From Azonexus sp. (GTDB lineage Bacteria > Pseudomonadota > Gammaproteobacteria > Burkholderiales > Rhodocyclaceae), in contig JAUYSK010000016.1 in the NCBI GenBank assembly GCA_030696345.1, positions 124,001 to 188,000 on the forward strand: 64,000 nucleotides of DNA, written 5' to 3'. Each line of letters begins with the position of its first letter. Within the stretch, counting starts at the first letter, position 1. Positions 16,094 through 23,574 of this stretch are shown here, in pieces. The notes under the pieces are model-generated. The model saw only the letters and a program-made list of their open reading frames with translations, was not told the DNA's origin and searched no databases. The position numbers were made by a program, and so were the translations under genes.

Positions 16094-16855
16094 TTATTCG
16101 TGAGCGCCAAGATAGGCAGCTATCACGTCGGGATTTTTTCTCACCTCTTCACCCGTGCCCTCGGCAAGTTTCTTGCCGTAATCGAGCACCAGAATGCGCT
16201 CGGAGAGGTTCATTACCATCTTCATGTCGTGCTCGACCAGTACGACGGTGACACCGGAATCTGCCACCTTCCGGACCAGATGATCGACCTCGATGGTTTC
16301 ATTGGCATTGAGGCCAGCCGCCGGCTCGTCAAGGAAAATCAGGCGCGGCTTCATGGCCAGGGCGCGGGCGATCTCCAGACGCTTCAAGGCACCATACGGC
16401 ATGGCATCGGCGCGCGAATCGACGAACTTGTCGAGGCCGACAAATCGCATCAGTTCGGCGGCTTCTTCCCGCATTTCGGCATCACGCCGCTTCAGGGACG
16501 GCAAACGCAAAGCAGCCTTGATCAGGTTGCGATCGAGCCGCAGGTGAGCGCCCACCATGACGTTCTCGATGGCGCTCATGTTCATGCAGATCTGCAGGTT
16601 CTGGAAGGTCCGGGCAACGCCACGGGTGGCCAGTTCGTTCGGCGATTTGCCGCCGATGGATTCTCCATCGAGCTTGATTTCGCCGCTGGTGGGCTTGTAG
16701 ACGCCGGTAATCAGGTTGAACAGCGTCGTCTTGCCGGCACCGTTCGGGCCGATAACAGCATAGACGATGCCGGCATCAATGCTGAAGCTGACGTTCTGCA
16801 CCGCCTTGACGCCACCAAAGTGGATGGAAAGGTCTTTGACTTCTAGCATGCTCAT
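16094..16855 (-). CDS. livG: Branched-chain amino-acid-type ABC transporter ATPase (LivG)
   Basis: 253-residue cytoplasmic ATPase with Walker A GPNGAGKTT, a signature region reading MPYGALKRLEIARA and Walker B LIFLDEPAAGLN. The C-terminal extension ENPDVIAAYLG-like end is typical of LivG. It pairs with the LivF-type fusion to power the LivHM permease. The signature lacks the canonical LSGG and reads YGALKR, a common variant in LivG. It begins two bases before the livM stop side of the operon and is co-transcribed. Confidence 0.93.
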   Translation of the reverse strand: MSMLEVKDLSIHFGGVKAVQNVSFSIDAGIVYAVIGPNGAGKTTLFNLITGVYKPTSGEIKLDGESIGGKSPNELATRGVARTFQNLQICMNMSAIENVMVGAHLRLDRNLIKAALRLPSLKRRDAEMREEAAELMRFVGLDKFVDSRADAMPYGALKRLEIARALAMKPRLIFLDEPAAGLNANETIEVDHLVRKVADSGVTVVLVEHDMKMVMNLSERILVLDYGKKLAEGTGEEVRKNPDVIAAYLGAHE

Positions 16856-16857
16856 GA

Positions 16858-17790
16858 TCAGTCCCCCTTCCCGAACTTGGCGGCCAAAGTTGGCACCAGG
16901 CCCTTGGGCATGAAGATCATGCAGAGCATCAGAATCGATCCGAAAGCCACGGTTTCCCAGCCCTCGAAGGTCGCCAGCGCCTGCGGCAACGCTGTCAGCA
17001 ACACCGCGCCGACCAGCGAGCCATAAACCGAGGCCATGCCACCGATCACCACCATGGTGACCAGCTCAATCGAATGGAAAAAGTCGGCCAGGTTGGGCGT
17101 CACGAAACCGACGTAGTGCGCCGTGACGCTGCCCATGAAGCTGGCGAAGACGGCGGACATGACGAAGATGGCGACCTTGTAGCGGACGACATCGACGCCG
17201 ACTACTTGCGAAGCCACTTCGGAACCATGCAGGGCACGCAGGGCACGGCCAAACGGCGAGTCGATCAGATTGAGCGAAGCCCAGACGCTGACCGACAGCA
17301 GCAGCGCGACGACCCAATACCATTGCTTGTCGCTGGTCAGTTCGAAACCGAACAGGCCCATCGTCGGCACCGGCATGCCGTCCGGCCCGCCCGTCCATTG
17401 CGCTTCGTTGCGCAGCGCAATGTTGAGGATGATGCCGAGGCCGAGGGTGGCCATGGCCAGATAGTGGCCCTTGAGCTTGAAGATCGGTCGGGCGACGAGG
17501 CCGGCGAGCAGGCCGGTGACGACCGCACCAGCCAGCATCGCCAGCACCGGGTGCCAGCCAAAGTGCGTCGGCAAAACAGCCGAAGCGTAGGCGCCGATAC
17601 CGAGGAAGCCGGCGTGACCGAGGCTGATCTGGCCGGCAAAGCCGATCAGCAGGTTGAGACCCAGCACGATCACGGCATTGATCGCCATGCGGATGACCAG
17701 ATCCAGATAGAAGGCATTGGGCACAACAAAGGGCAGTACGACGAGGATAGCCATCACAATATAGAGGCCGATATAGGCGTTCTTTTTCAT
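16858..17790 (-). CDS. livM: Branched-chain amino-acid-type ABC permease (LivM)
   Basis: 310-residue inner-membrane permease with about nine hydrophobic segments. Family signatures are NLLIGFAGQISLGHAGFLGIGAY (cited in part) near residue 50 and the EAA-like loop about two thirds along (LRALHGSEVASQVVGVD). It forms the channel with LivH. It is separated by two bases from livH upstream and by two from livG downstream. Family members move branched-chain amino acids but also aromatic acids; context favours an aromatic substrate. Confidence 0.92.
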   Translation of the reverse strand: MKKNAYIGLYIVMAILVVLPFVVPNAFYLDLVIRMAINAVIVLGLNLLIGFAGQISLGHAGFLGIGAYASAVLPTHFGWHPVLAMLAGAVVTGLLAGLVARPIFKLKGHYLAMATLGLGIILNIALRNEAQWTGGPDGMPVPTMGLFGFELTSDKQWYWVVALLLSVSVWASLNLIDSPFGRALRALHGSEVASQVVGVDVVRYKVAIFVMSAVFASFMGSVTAHYVGFVTPNLADFFHSIELVTMVVIGGMASVYGSLVGAVLLTALPQALATFEGWETVAFGSILMLCMIFMPKGLVPTLAAKFGKGD

Positions 17791-17792
17791 GA

Positions 17793-18668
17793 TCAGACCC
17801 GATCCGTCGATTTACCGCCAAACAATCCGCGCGGCATGAAGAAGAGAATCAACAGAATGAGGACGAAGGGAATCGCGTCCTTGTAGCTGGATGATATGTA
17901 ACCGGCGCCCATGGCCTCGAGAATGCCGACCAGCAAGCCACCAAGCACGGCGCCCAGACCATTGCCCAAGCCGCCAACTACCGCCGCGACAAACCCCTTG
18001 AGTCCGAGCATGATCCCGACATCGTAAGAAGTCAGCGTAATCGGCGTGACCAGAATGCCGCCCAGCGCACCGAGGGCTGCCGACATGGCGAAGCTCATGA
18101 ACAGCACCCAGCTCGTATTGATGCCGACCAGTTCAGCCGCGACGCGGTTGAAGGAAGTAGCGAGCATGGCCTTGCCCTGCAGAGTGCGGTTGAAGAAATA
18201 CCACAGCGCGACAACAACGATGGCCGTCACGCCTAGCACCCAAAGGCTTTGCGGCAACAGCGTGGCGCCGAGTATCTGGATCGGCTCGTCGCCGGAGAAG
18301 GCCGGCAGGCTGAAGGTGTTCTTGCCGAGCCAGACCTGGATCAGGCCACGGATGACGAGCGAAGCGCCAATCGTGATGATGATCAGCGTTACCGTTTCGG
18401 CGCCCTTGACCGGTTCGATGGCCAGCTTCTCGACGATGATGCCGACGATGGCCGGGATCAGGATGGCGAGCAGCAGCGCGACGGGCAGCGGCAGGCCGGC
18501 CTGCGTGAAGTACACGGCCAGCATGCCGCCAAGCATGATGAATTCACCCTGCGCGAAGTTGATGACGTTGCTGGCGTTGTAGATCAGCGTGAAGCCGAGG
18601 GCGGCCAGGGCATAGGTCGCCCCGACCGTGACGCCGGAAAAAAGGAATTGCAGAAACTGGGCAAGCAT
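17793..18668 (-). CDS. livH: Branched-chain amino-acid-type ABC permease (LivH)
   Basis: 291-residue inner-membrane permease with about eight hydrophobic helices. The LivH signatures are present: TYALAALGFTLIYNASNVIN near the N-terminus and VVGGLGNGLGAVLGGLLVG near the C-terminus. It is the first structural gene of livHMGF. Its ATG overlaps the stop of a 19-codon open frame (TAATG) that has its own strong ribosome site, so its translation may be coupled to that peptide. No binding-protein gene accompanies the operon. Confidence 0.92.
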   Translation of the reverse strand: MLAQFLQFLFSGVTVGATYALAALGFTLIYNASNVINFAQGEFIMLGGMLAVYFTQAGLPLPVALLLAILIPAIVGIIVEKLAIEPVKGAETVTLIIITIGASLVIRGLIQVWLGKNTFSLPAFSGDEPIQILGATLLPQSLWVLGVTAIVVVALWYFFNRTLQGKAMLATSFNRVAAELVGINTSWVLFMSFAMSAALGALGGILVTPITLTSYDVGIMLGLKGFVAAVVGGLGNGLGAVLGGLLVGILEAMGAGYISSSYKDAIPFVLILLILFFMPRGLFGGKSTDRV

Positions 18669-18727
18669 TAGACGCCCCCTCGCTCAATGGGCGCAACCCG
18701 GCCGAAGAGCCTCTGTCTGTCGTTCAT
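18668..18727 (-). CDS. Possible 19-codon leader peptide coupled to livH
   Basis: A short frame begins at an ATG (18727) preceded by a near-perfect AGGAGG six bases upstream. It encodes a basic peptide starting MNDRQRLFGR and ends at a TAA that overlaps the livH ATG by one base (TAATG). The composition (four Arg, no Leu/Ile/Val run) does not resemble classic amino-acid attenuators. It may be a translated leader that couples ribosomes into livH, or an artefact of the AGGAGG site. No known family recognised. Confidence 0.42.
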   Translation of the reverse strand: MNDRQRLFGRVAPIERGGV

Positions 18728-18788
18728 GTCGCCTCCTGTTGTTGTCAGCTGAAGCGGTATGGAAAAGACCGCTTTTGGTGTGAAATAG

Positions 18789-18865
18789 ATTCTGAAATAT
18801 AGAATATCTTCTGTCAAGCGGAAACGATACAAAAATTATTCGAGCGAAACTTTTTTGTATCGAAA
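18789..18865 (-). promoter_or_regulatory. livH promoter with two inverted repeats
   Basis: On the minus strand TTGACA is followed after 17 bases by CAGAAT. The palindrome ATTCTATATTTCAGAAT (18805-18789) covers the -10 region and is a candidate IclR-type operator. Farther upstream, AAACGATACAAAAA (18822-18835) and TTTTTTGTATCGAAA (18851-18865) form a long inverted repeat with a 15-base gap. The CGATACAAAA element recurs upstream of the promoter of the di-iron gene at 30,461. Confidence 0.55.
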
Positions 18866-18920
18866 TTTCATATCGCTGATTTTGCTGGCTTTTTTATTAA
18901 GCCAGCAATCAAAGTTGCCA

Positions 18921-18974
18921 CCTCCGCGAAAGCGGGAGTCCATGCTCGAACTGGATTCCCGCTTTCACGGGAAT
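18921..18974 (-). repeat. Dispersed two-hairpin intergenic repeat, copy 2 (inverted)
   Basis: Reverse-complement copy of the element at 14697-14751, sharing the linker GGAATCCAGTTCGA and the ACTCCCGCTTTCGCGG arm. In this copy the ATTCCCG/CGGGAAT stem is better preserved and the other stem is imperfect. It sits in the 347-base gap between the 19-codon frame and the IclR gene, which otherwise holds only the livH promoter. The two copies flank the livHMGF operon in opposite orientation. Confidence 0.75.
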
Positions 18975-19074
18975 GGCCGATGTCTCGCAGAATTAGTGCC
19001 GGTTTAACGACACCCATGCATCGCCGTGAGCATCGGCAAAAAGCCCGGTCGCAGGCAACCAGGCAGCCCGAAAC

Positions 19075-19878
19075 TTACTTGGGCGGGGTGTAGCCGAGTC
19101 GGATCGACAACCCGCTTGCCGCTTCTTTCAGCGGCCCAACGACCGGGCCATTCGGGTCCATGTCGAACATCCCCTTGACCCCCACCACCAGCATGGCGAT
19201 GGTGATTTCGTTCTTGAAATTGAAAACTGGTGCAGACACCGCCTCGACACCGGATATCCGGTGATAGCCGGATACGCTGGCATAGCCGTTGGTACGCACA
19301 TCAGCCAGTACGGCATCGACATCGGCACGGCTCTGCATGTCGGGGGCAAGTTTGCCTTCCTTGAAGTAGCGGTCGCTCAGCCGCGTTACCGTCTCCTTCG
19401 GCAGCCAGGCAGAAAACGCCCGGCCACTGGCTGAAGTCAGCGGATCAAGTGCCGTGCCGGTAATCACATTGACGGTAATTGGCCGGCGCGGACGCTCCCA
19501 GCGCACGATGACCGGGCCATTGTCGCTCCACACGGCCAGCGCGGTTGTTTCATTGATCTGGTCACGCAACTCGGCAATTGCACTCAATCCCAGACGAATC
19601 CGGTCGAGGCGGTCGATAGCGACCAGACCGATGTTGAGCGCAAATGGGCCTAGGTCATAGCGCGAACTCATCGTGTCCTGTTCCACCAGACCGGCGCGGA
19701 TCAGACTGACCAGATAGCGATGCGCCTTCGAAGCCGGCATGTCGGCCGCCGCGGCAATATCTTTCAGCATCATCGAGCGCTGGCCATTGACCATCGCCCG
19801 CAGGATGCCCATCCCTATTTCCAACGACTGGACACCGTGCTTCCCTTCGCTCGGCTTGCTTTCGGACTCGTCACTCAT
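19075..19878 (-). CDS. IclR-family transcription regulator
   Basis: 267-residue regulator with an N-terminal winged helix-turn-helix ([19 protein letters not shown], about residues 40-60) and a C-terminal IclR effector domain ([14 protein letters not shown], and [20 protein letters not shown]). The ATG at 19878 has GAGGG just upstream; a GTG one codon earlier is also possible. It is divergent from paaY and upstream of livHMGF. Matching ATTCTATA and CAGAAT half-sites occur in its own gap with paaY and at the livH promoter, so it probably controls both. Effector unknown; phenylacetate or its CoA ester is a reasonable guess. Confidence 0.88.
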   Translation of the reverse strand: MSDESESKPSEGKHGVQSLEIGMGILRAMVNGQRSMMLKDIAAAADMPASKAHRYLVSLIRAGLVEQDTMSSRYDLGPFALNIGLVAIDRLDRIRLGLSAIAELRDQINETTALAVWSDNGPVIVRWERPRRPITVNVITGTALDPLTSASGRAFSAWLPKETVTRLSDRYFKEGKLAPDMQSRADVDAVLADVRTNGYASVSGYHRISGVEAVSAPVFNFKNEITIAMLVVGVKGMFDMDPNGPVVGPLKEAASGLSIRLGYTPPK

Positions 19879-19890
19879 CACGCCCTCAAA

Positions 19891-19927
19891 ATTCTGTATG
19901 TCGAAACGACTTTTATTTTATAGAATT
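19891..19927. promoter_or_regulatory. IclR-paaY divergent control region
   Basis: The 76-base gap contains ATTCTGTAT (19891-19899) and TATAGAATTC (19919-19927). Read on the minus strand these give ATTCTATA and CAGAAT, the same two half-sites that form the 17-base palindrome at the livH promoter, but spaced farther apart. TCGAAACGAC between them is itself partly symmetrical. TATAGA could be the paaY -10 box. Confidence 0.45.
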
Positions 19928-19954
19928 CCATATCTATTTGTCAGGAGCATTTTT

Positions 19955-20572
19955 GTGAACCCCCTGCGCGTCTATGCCATCGACGGCATTGTACCGGTCG
20001 TCCATCCCACCGCCTTCGTTCATCCCTCCGCCGTCCTGATCGGCGATGTCATCGTCGGCCCGGACTGCTACGTTGGCCCCTGCGCCAGCCTGCGCGGCGA
20101 TTTCGGCCGGTTGATTCTCGAACGCGGCGCTAATCTGCAGGACACCTGCGTCATGCACGGCTTCCCGGGGACCGACACCGTCGTCGAAGAAGACGGCCAT
20201 ATTGGCCACGGTGCCGTGCTGCATGGCTGCCGGGTTGGCAAGAACGCACTGGTCGGCATGAACGCCGTGATCATGGACAACGCCGTCATCGGCGAATCCT
20301 CCATCGTTGCTGCCAGCGCCTTCGTCAAGGCCGGTGTCGAAATCCCGCCCCGCAGCCTTGCCGCCGGCATGCCGGCCAAGGTCATCCGCAGTCTGTCGGA
20401 CGAAGAAATCGCCTGGAAAGTCGAAGGAACCCATACCTACCAGGACCTGACCCGGCGCTGCCTGGCAACCATGGTCGAATGCGATCCGCTGACCGCCATC
20501 GAACCTGACCGCAAACGCATTCATATGCCCGACGTGATTCCGTTGGTGGAAATGAAGAAACGGGGCAGCTGA
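19955..20572 (+). CDS. paaY: PaaY, gamma-carbonic-anhydrase-like phenylacetate pathway thioesterase
   Basis: 205-residue left-handed beta-helix protein with hexapeptide repeats ([21 protein letters not shown] and onward; [15 protein letters not shown]). PaaY of E. coli is a thioesterase that clears dead-end CoA esters of the phenylacetate pathway. The start is the GTG at 19955 ([14 protein letters not shown]), preceded by AGGAGC at seven bases; the open frame upstream overlaps the IclR gene antisense and is not coding. The metal-binding His pattern of gamma-carbonic anhydrases (GHIGHG) is present. It lies about 11 kb from the main paa operon. Confidence 0.88.
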   Translation: MNPLRVYAIDGIVPVVHPTAFVHPSAVLIGDVIVGPDCYVGPCASLRGDFGRLILERGANLQDTCVMHGFPGTDTVVEEDGHIGHGAVLHGCRVGKNALVGMNAVIMDNAVIGESSIVAASAFVKAGVEIPPRSLAAGMPAKVIRSLSDEEIAWKVEGTHTYQDLTRRCLATMVECDPLTAIEPDRKRIHMPDVIPLVEMKKRGS

Positions 20573-20578
20573 ATACCG

Positions 20579-20613
20579 GTGCCAAACGAAGGATGAATGC
20601 CTTCGTTGGCACA
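20579..20613 (+). terminator. Stem-loop after paaY
   Basis: GTGCCAAACGAAGG and CCTTCGTTGGCAC pair over 13 bases with one bulge and a 7-base loop, seven bases after the paaY stop. There is no T-tract, so termination is plausible rather than certain. Confidence 0.5.
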
Positions 20614-20747
20614 CCTATTTCAGGCCCCAATTACAATCTGTGACTGAACTAACAGCGTCACGGCGTTACTATTTCCCATTTTGCGCAAGCTTGGGTTACT
20701 GGCTGTTTCTCCAGCCCCACGCACAAGCTGCTCATTTACGGAACACA

Positions 20748-21107
20748 ATGACTAAACCTCTGACGCTGTTTTTTGCCGCTTTGCTGGCAGCACCTGTCCT
20801 GGCATTTGCCGCCGATGCGACCAAGATCGACATCTACCTGAGTGGCGACTTGAAACAGTCCATCTCGCTTGCCGGGCCAAACTCCATCGCCAAATTTTCA
20901 CCATCCGGCATGCCAGGCACGACGCTTGAGTTGCGTTTGATTGCTCCGGAACCGGTCATTGTCGAGATGAAAGAAACAACGACCGAAGGCGGTGTTTCAG
21001 ATGTTATCGGGCGGATCAAGCTGCCCACGCCCGGAAGCTCGTTCGCTGTCGCCGACATGAAAGGCGCCAAGTTTCATCGCCCCTATGTACTGGTCAGGCC
21101 TGACTGA
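20748..21107 (+). CDS. Small secreted protein, function unknown
   Basis: 119-residue product starting MTKPLTLFFAALLAAPVLAFA, a clear Sec signal peptide with cleavage expected after AFA, leaving about 98 mature residues. The mature part has short beta-strand-like segments (TKIDIYLSGDLKQSI, TTLELRLIAPEP) and no Cys. I do not recognise the family. The frame is open upstream to 20640, but the signal peptide sets the start at 20748. It lies alone between paaY and the ElyC-like gene, 73 bases before the latter. Confidence 0.66.
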   Translation: MTKPLTLFFAALLAAPVLAFAADATKIDIYLSGDLKQSISLAGPNSIAKFSPSGMPGTTLELRLIAPEPVIVEMKETTTEGGVSDVIGRIKLPTPGSSFAVADMKGAKFHRPYVLVRPD

Positions 21108-21180
21108 ACCACGCCATGCCGCCGCTGGACAATAAAGCCACACGTGGCGGCATCTGTTTGAACGCAACACGTCCCAAACC

Positions 21181-21957
21181 ATGTCCATCGCCTGGTTCCT
21201 GAAAAACCTGTTGGGTACGCTCTTGCTGCCGCCGGCCAATGGCTTGCTGCTGCTCGGTATTGCCGGACTATTTCGCCGGCGGCGTTGGGCTTTCGGGCTG
21301 GCCGTACTCGGTGGTGGGATGCTCTTGCTACAAAGCCTGCCACCGGTTTCTGATGCGCTGATCGGTTCGCTCGAACGCCGGGCCGGCCCGGTACTGACCG
21401 GGACAGCGGGAGCCCAGGCCATTGTCGTACTGGGTAGCGGTCTGAATACTGAGGCCGAGGAATACGGCGGCGACACCGCCACCGAGCGCACGCTGGTGCG
21501 GTTGCGCTACGGCGCCACACTGGCCCGGCGCTATCACCTGCCAGTACTAACCAGCGGCGGCCGACCGCATGATGCAAGCCGTTCGGAAGCCGAGGTGATG
21601 GCCGACATTCTTCAGCGCGAGTTTGGCGTCGACGTACGCTGGCGCGAAAACCAATCACTCGACACCGCCGACAACGCCGCGATGTCGGCGCGCATTCTTC
21701 ACGCCGCCGGTGTCAAGCGCATCGTGCTGGTGACGCAAGCCTTCCACATGCCCCGTGCCCAGCGTCTGTTTGCTGCCGCAGGCCTGGAAGTGGTGCCGGC
21801 GCCGACCGATTTCAAAAGCCGACGGAATCTGCCTTCCACTGCCTTCCACTGGCTGCCGCAAGCCCACGCACTGCGCACCAGCTATTACGCCCTGCATGAA
21901 TGGCTGGGGCTTGCCTGGATAGATATCAGCCAGATGCTGGCCAAACCTCAGGGGTAA
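21181..21957 (+). CDS. DUF218/YdcF-like membrane protein (ElyC/SanA type)
   Basis: 258-residue protein with two N-terminal hydrophobic segments (about 10-30 and 35-55) and a DUF218 domain: AIVVLGSGLN, then ERTLVRLRYGATLARRY, PVLTSGGRP and ENQSLDTADNAAMS. E. coli ElyC, of the same architecture, affects envelope polysaccharide synthesis and peptidoglycan integrity. The C-terminal YYALHEWLGL is also typical. It is a single gene; the enzymatic role of the domain is not established. Confidence 0.84.
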   Translation: MSIAWFLKNLLGTLLLPPANGLLLLGIAGLFRRRRWAFGLAVLGGGMLLLQSLPPVSDALIGSLERRAGPVLTGTAGAQAIVVLGSGLNTEAEEYGGDTATERTLVRLRYGATLARRYHLPVLTSGGRPHDASRSEAEVMADILQREFGVDVRWRENQSLDTADNAAMSARILHAAGVKRIVLVTQAFHMPRAQRLFAAAGLEVVPAPTDFKSRRNLPSTAFHWLPQAHALRTSYYALHEWLGLAWIDISQMLAKPQG

Positions 21958-23095
21958 TTTCTGAGTGCTGCGGTCAACGGCCAAAAAAGGGCAAAATCGA
22001 CCGGGATACGCAATCTTGGTAAAGTGGCAGATAGTGGCGGAACACTCTCGATAGCGTTGATTGGCGAAATCAGCTTTTTGAGCAAGCCTTGTCGAAGACA
22101 AGTCTGTGCCCAAACCGGCCAGCCAGCCTTCCCAATAGCGGTCGTCCCGCCAAACCCAGGTTCAGCGAACTGAACTGCTCCGAACCGGCCGTTGGCGACC
22201 TCACCCTGCTTGCCACGAGCCACCGGTCGCCGATCCGACAGAGCAATCATTTGAATGGCCGCTCCGCAATTGAAACCTGCCGGGTAGGCGATGCGTTCAA
22301 CTCGGCCTATACGTCATTCGGACTCGTGAATTTCACGGTCCGCAAAGTGCAGGACATCCCCGCATTCATCGGGGCGGTTATCGGTAACTCATATTTGCGC
22401 TAGTAACTGCCAGCAAAACAATAATGGTGCCGGGAACCGAAATATCCCCTTCTGAACACAGCGCAGTCGGCAGCAATGAAGCTGGCACGTATCTGGCTGT
22501 ATAGGTCTATGGAAACCGGTGTCGCCCGAAACACGAAACACTTCCCGCCCTCCCAGGGGATTTGGTGCCGAATTGATGGACTTGAGACTGTCTGCATTTT
22601 CTTTGTTCGCCCCGCAGGCTCGCTTGATGCGGTAGTTTTTTGCCATTGGTGATGCTGGTTTCCATACTGAATTGATTGCCAGAACTATCGAACCTTGATA
22701 TTTCCGGCTTTATTGTCGGTGCATTCGACGGCCTGCACCCGGGCAGCTAAGCGGTGTGGACTTATTAGCTCAAAACGTTGAATAAATGGTAGTGCCAAAT
22801 TTGGCAGTCAATTTGTGTTTGCGTGGTCAAAATTGGCACAAAATTTGAGATTTTTCCAGTCGCGATAAAATTGCCCGAGGCCGTGGAGCCTCATCCTCGC
22901 CTATTTCCATGGCCTGCTTTTGTCGCCGAAACGATCTGTTTTAAGGCTTTGCTGCCACTTCTAGCGAAACTACTCAAGGGCTGTCCGGAAATTCTGGAGC
23001 GGCAATTCTCCATTTTTTCAATCAGGCATATGTCTTGCGAATGAGAGTTGTAATCAAGTTGCTTCAGTCACATTTACAGCCACCGGAGAAGACTC
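21958..23095. other. Long gap with no supported gene
   Basis: No frame here has convincing composition, a ribosome site and family resemblance together. Short frames at 22089-22403 and 22823-23044 have atypical residue content. Visible structures are a near-palindrome CGGAC-CGTGAA/TTCACG-GTCCG around 22319-22344, a small CCCCG/CGGGG hairpin near 22360-22376, and the A+T-rich stretch from 22,780 with the palindrome listed separately. It may be decayed sequence, or regulatory or RNA-coding DNA. Confidence 0.5.
22793..22806. promoter_or_regulatory. Perfect 14-base palindrome TGCCAAATTTGGCA
   Basis: A perfect palindrome in a locally A+T-rich stretch, followed 28 bases later by a half-similar AATTGGCACAAAATTTG (22831-22847). 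This is the form expected of a dimeric regulator's site. The only gene downstream on this strand is the DUF3149 micro-protein, about 290 bases on. The regulator is unknown. Confidence 0.45.
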
Positions 23096-23260
23096 ATGGC
23101 ATGGAATCTCTTATTTAGTTCCGACATCGGTTTGTTGAGCTTGTTCACCATTTTGTTCTGCTTGGTGATGGGGGCTTACATCGCGGTCTACGCCTCAAGG
23201 CACGCCAAGGAAGACGAAAAAAACAGCACCACTGCCAATCAGGCCCGCACCGTCCGCTAA
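23096..23260 (+). CDS. DUF3149-type micro-membrane protein
   Basis: A 54-residue frame with GGAGAAG six bases before the ATG. The product begins MAWNLLFSSDIGLLS, has one hydrophobic helix (about 13-34, SLFTILFCLVMGAYIAVYA) and a charged tail with KEDEK. This layout and the MAW-LLFS-D-GL start match DUF3149, small single-helix proteins found mainly in betaproteobacteria and of unknown role. A strong terminator follows 63 bases after the stop, so it is a monocistronic unit. Confidence 0.8.
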   Translation: MAWNLLFSSDIGLLSLFTILFCLVMGAYIAVYASRHAKEDEKNSTTANQARTVR

Positions 23261-23323
23261 TTCACAGGAAATATTGCTAAGCCAAGCCAGAAAAGTCGCT
23301 TGGTGATGGCTCGTTGGCATAAG

Positions 23324-23346
23324 GCCGGCATAATGCCGGCTTTTTT
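23324..23346 (+). terminator. Rho-independent terminator after the DUF3149 gene
   Basis: GCCGGCAT and ATGCCGGC form an 8-base stem around a single base and are followed by six T residues. Classic intrinsic terminator on the plus strand. Confidence 0.88.
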
Positions 23347-23530
23347 GCGCCCTTTTGTTATGGAAAAACCGTCGATAGTTTTGAATCGGGATGGAAATAA
23401 GCAGAATTGTGAAAAGAAAGTATTGGTTCCTGCTCGTTATTATCTTCCTGGTCTGGCTGGATTTGGTATATCCGTGCTCCGGATTCCGATGCTTGCAAAT
23501 ACGCAAAATCGCTTCTTGCGGTCATCAAAC

Positions 23531-23553
23531 AAAAACAGGGGCCGCAGCCCCCG
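23531..23553 (-). terminator. Rho-independent terminator after the cytochrome c peroxidase gene
   Basis: On the minus strand GGGGGC-TGCG-GCCCC forms a G+C-rich stem followed by TGTTTTTG. It lies about 20 bases past the stop of the peroxidase gene. Confidence 0.8.
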
Positions 23554-23574
23554 TTTCGAATGCTGGGTGTGCTT

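Noticed and set aside
22089..22403. 104-codon plus-strand frame in the long gap
   Set aside because: Unusual residue content, no ribosome site and no recognised motif.
22834..22849. Possible sigma-54 promoter TGGCAC-N5-TTGA
   Set aside because: The -12 dinucleotide is GA instead of GC and no sigma-54 activator or suitable gene follows closely.
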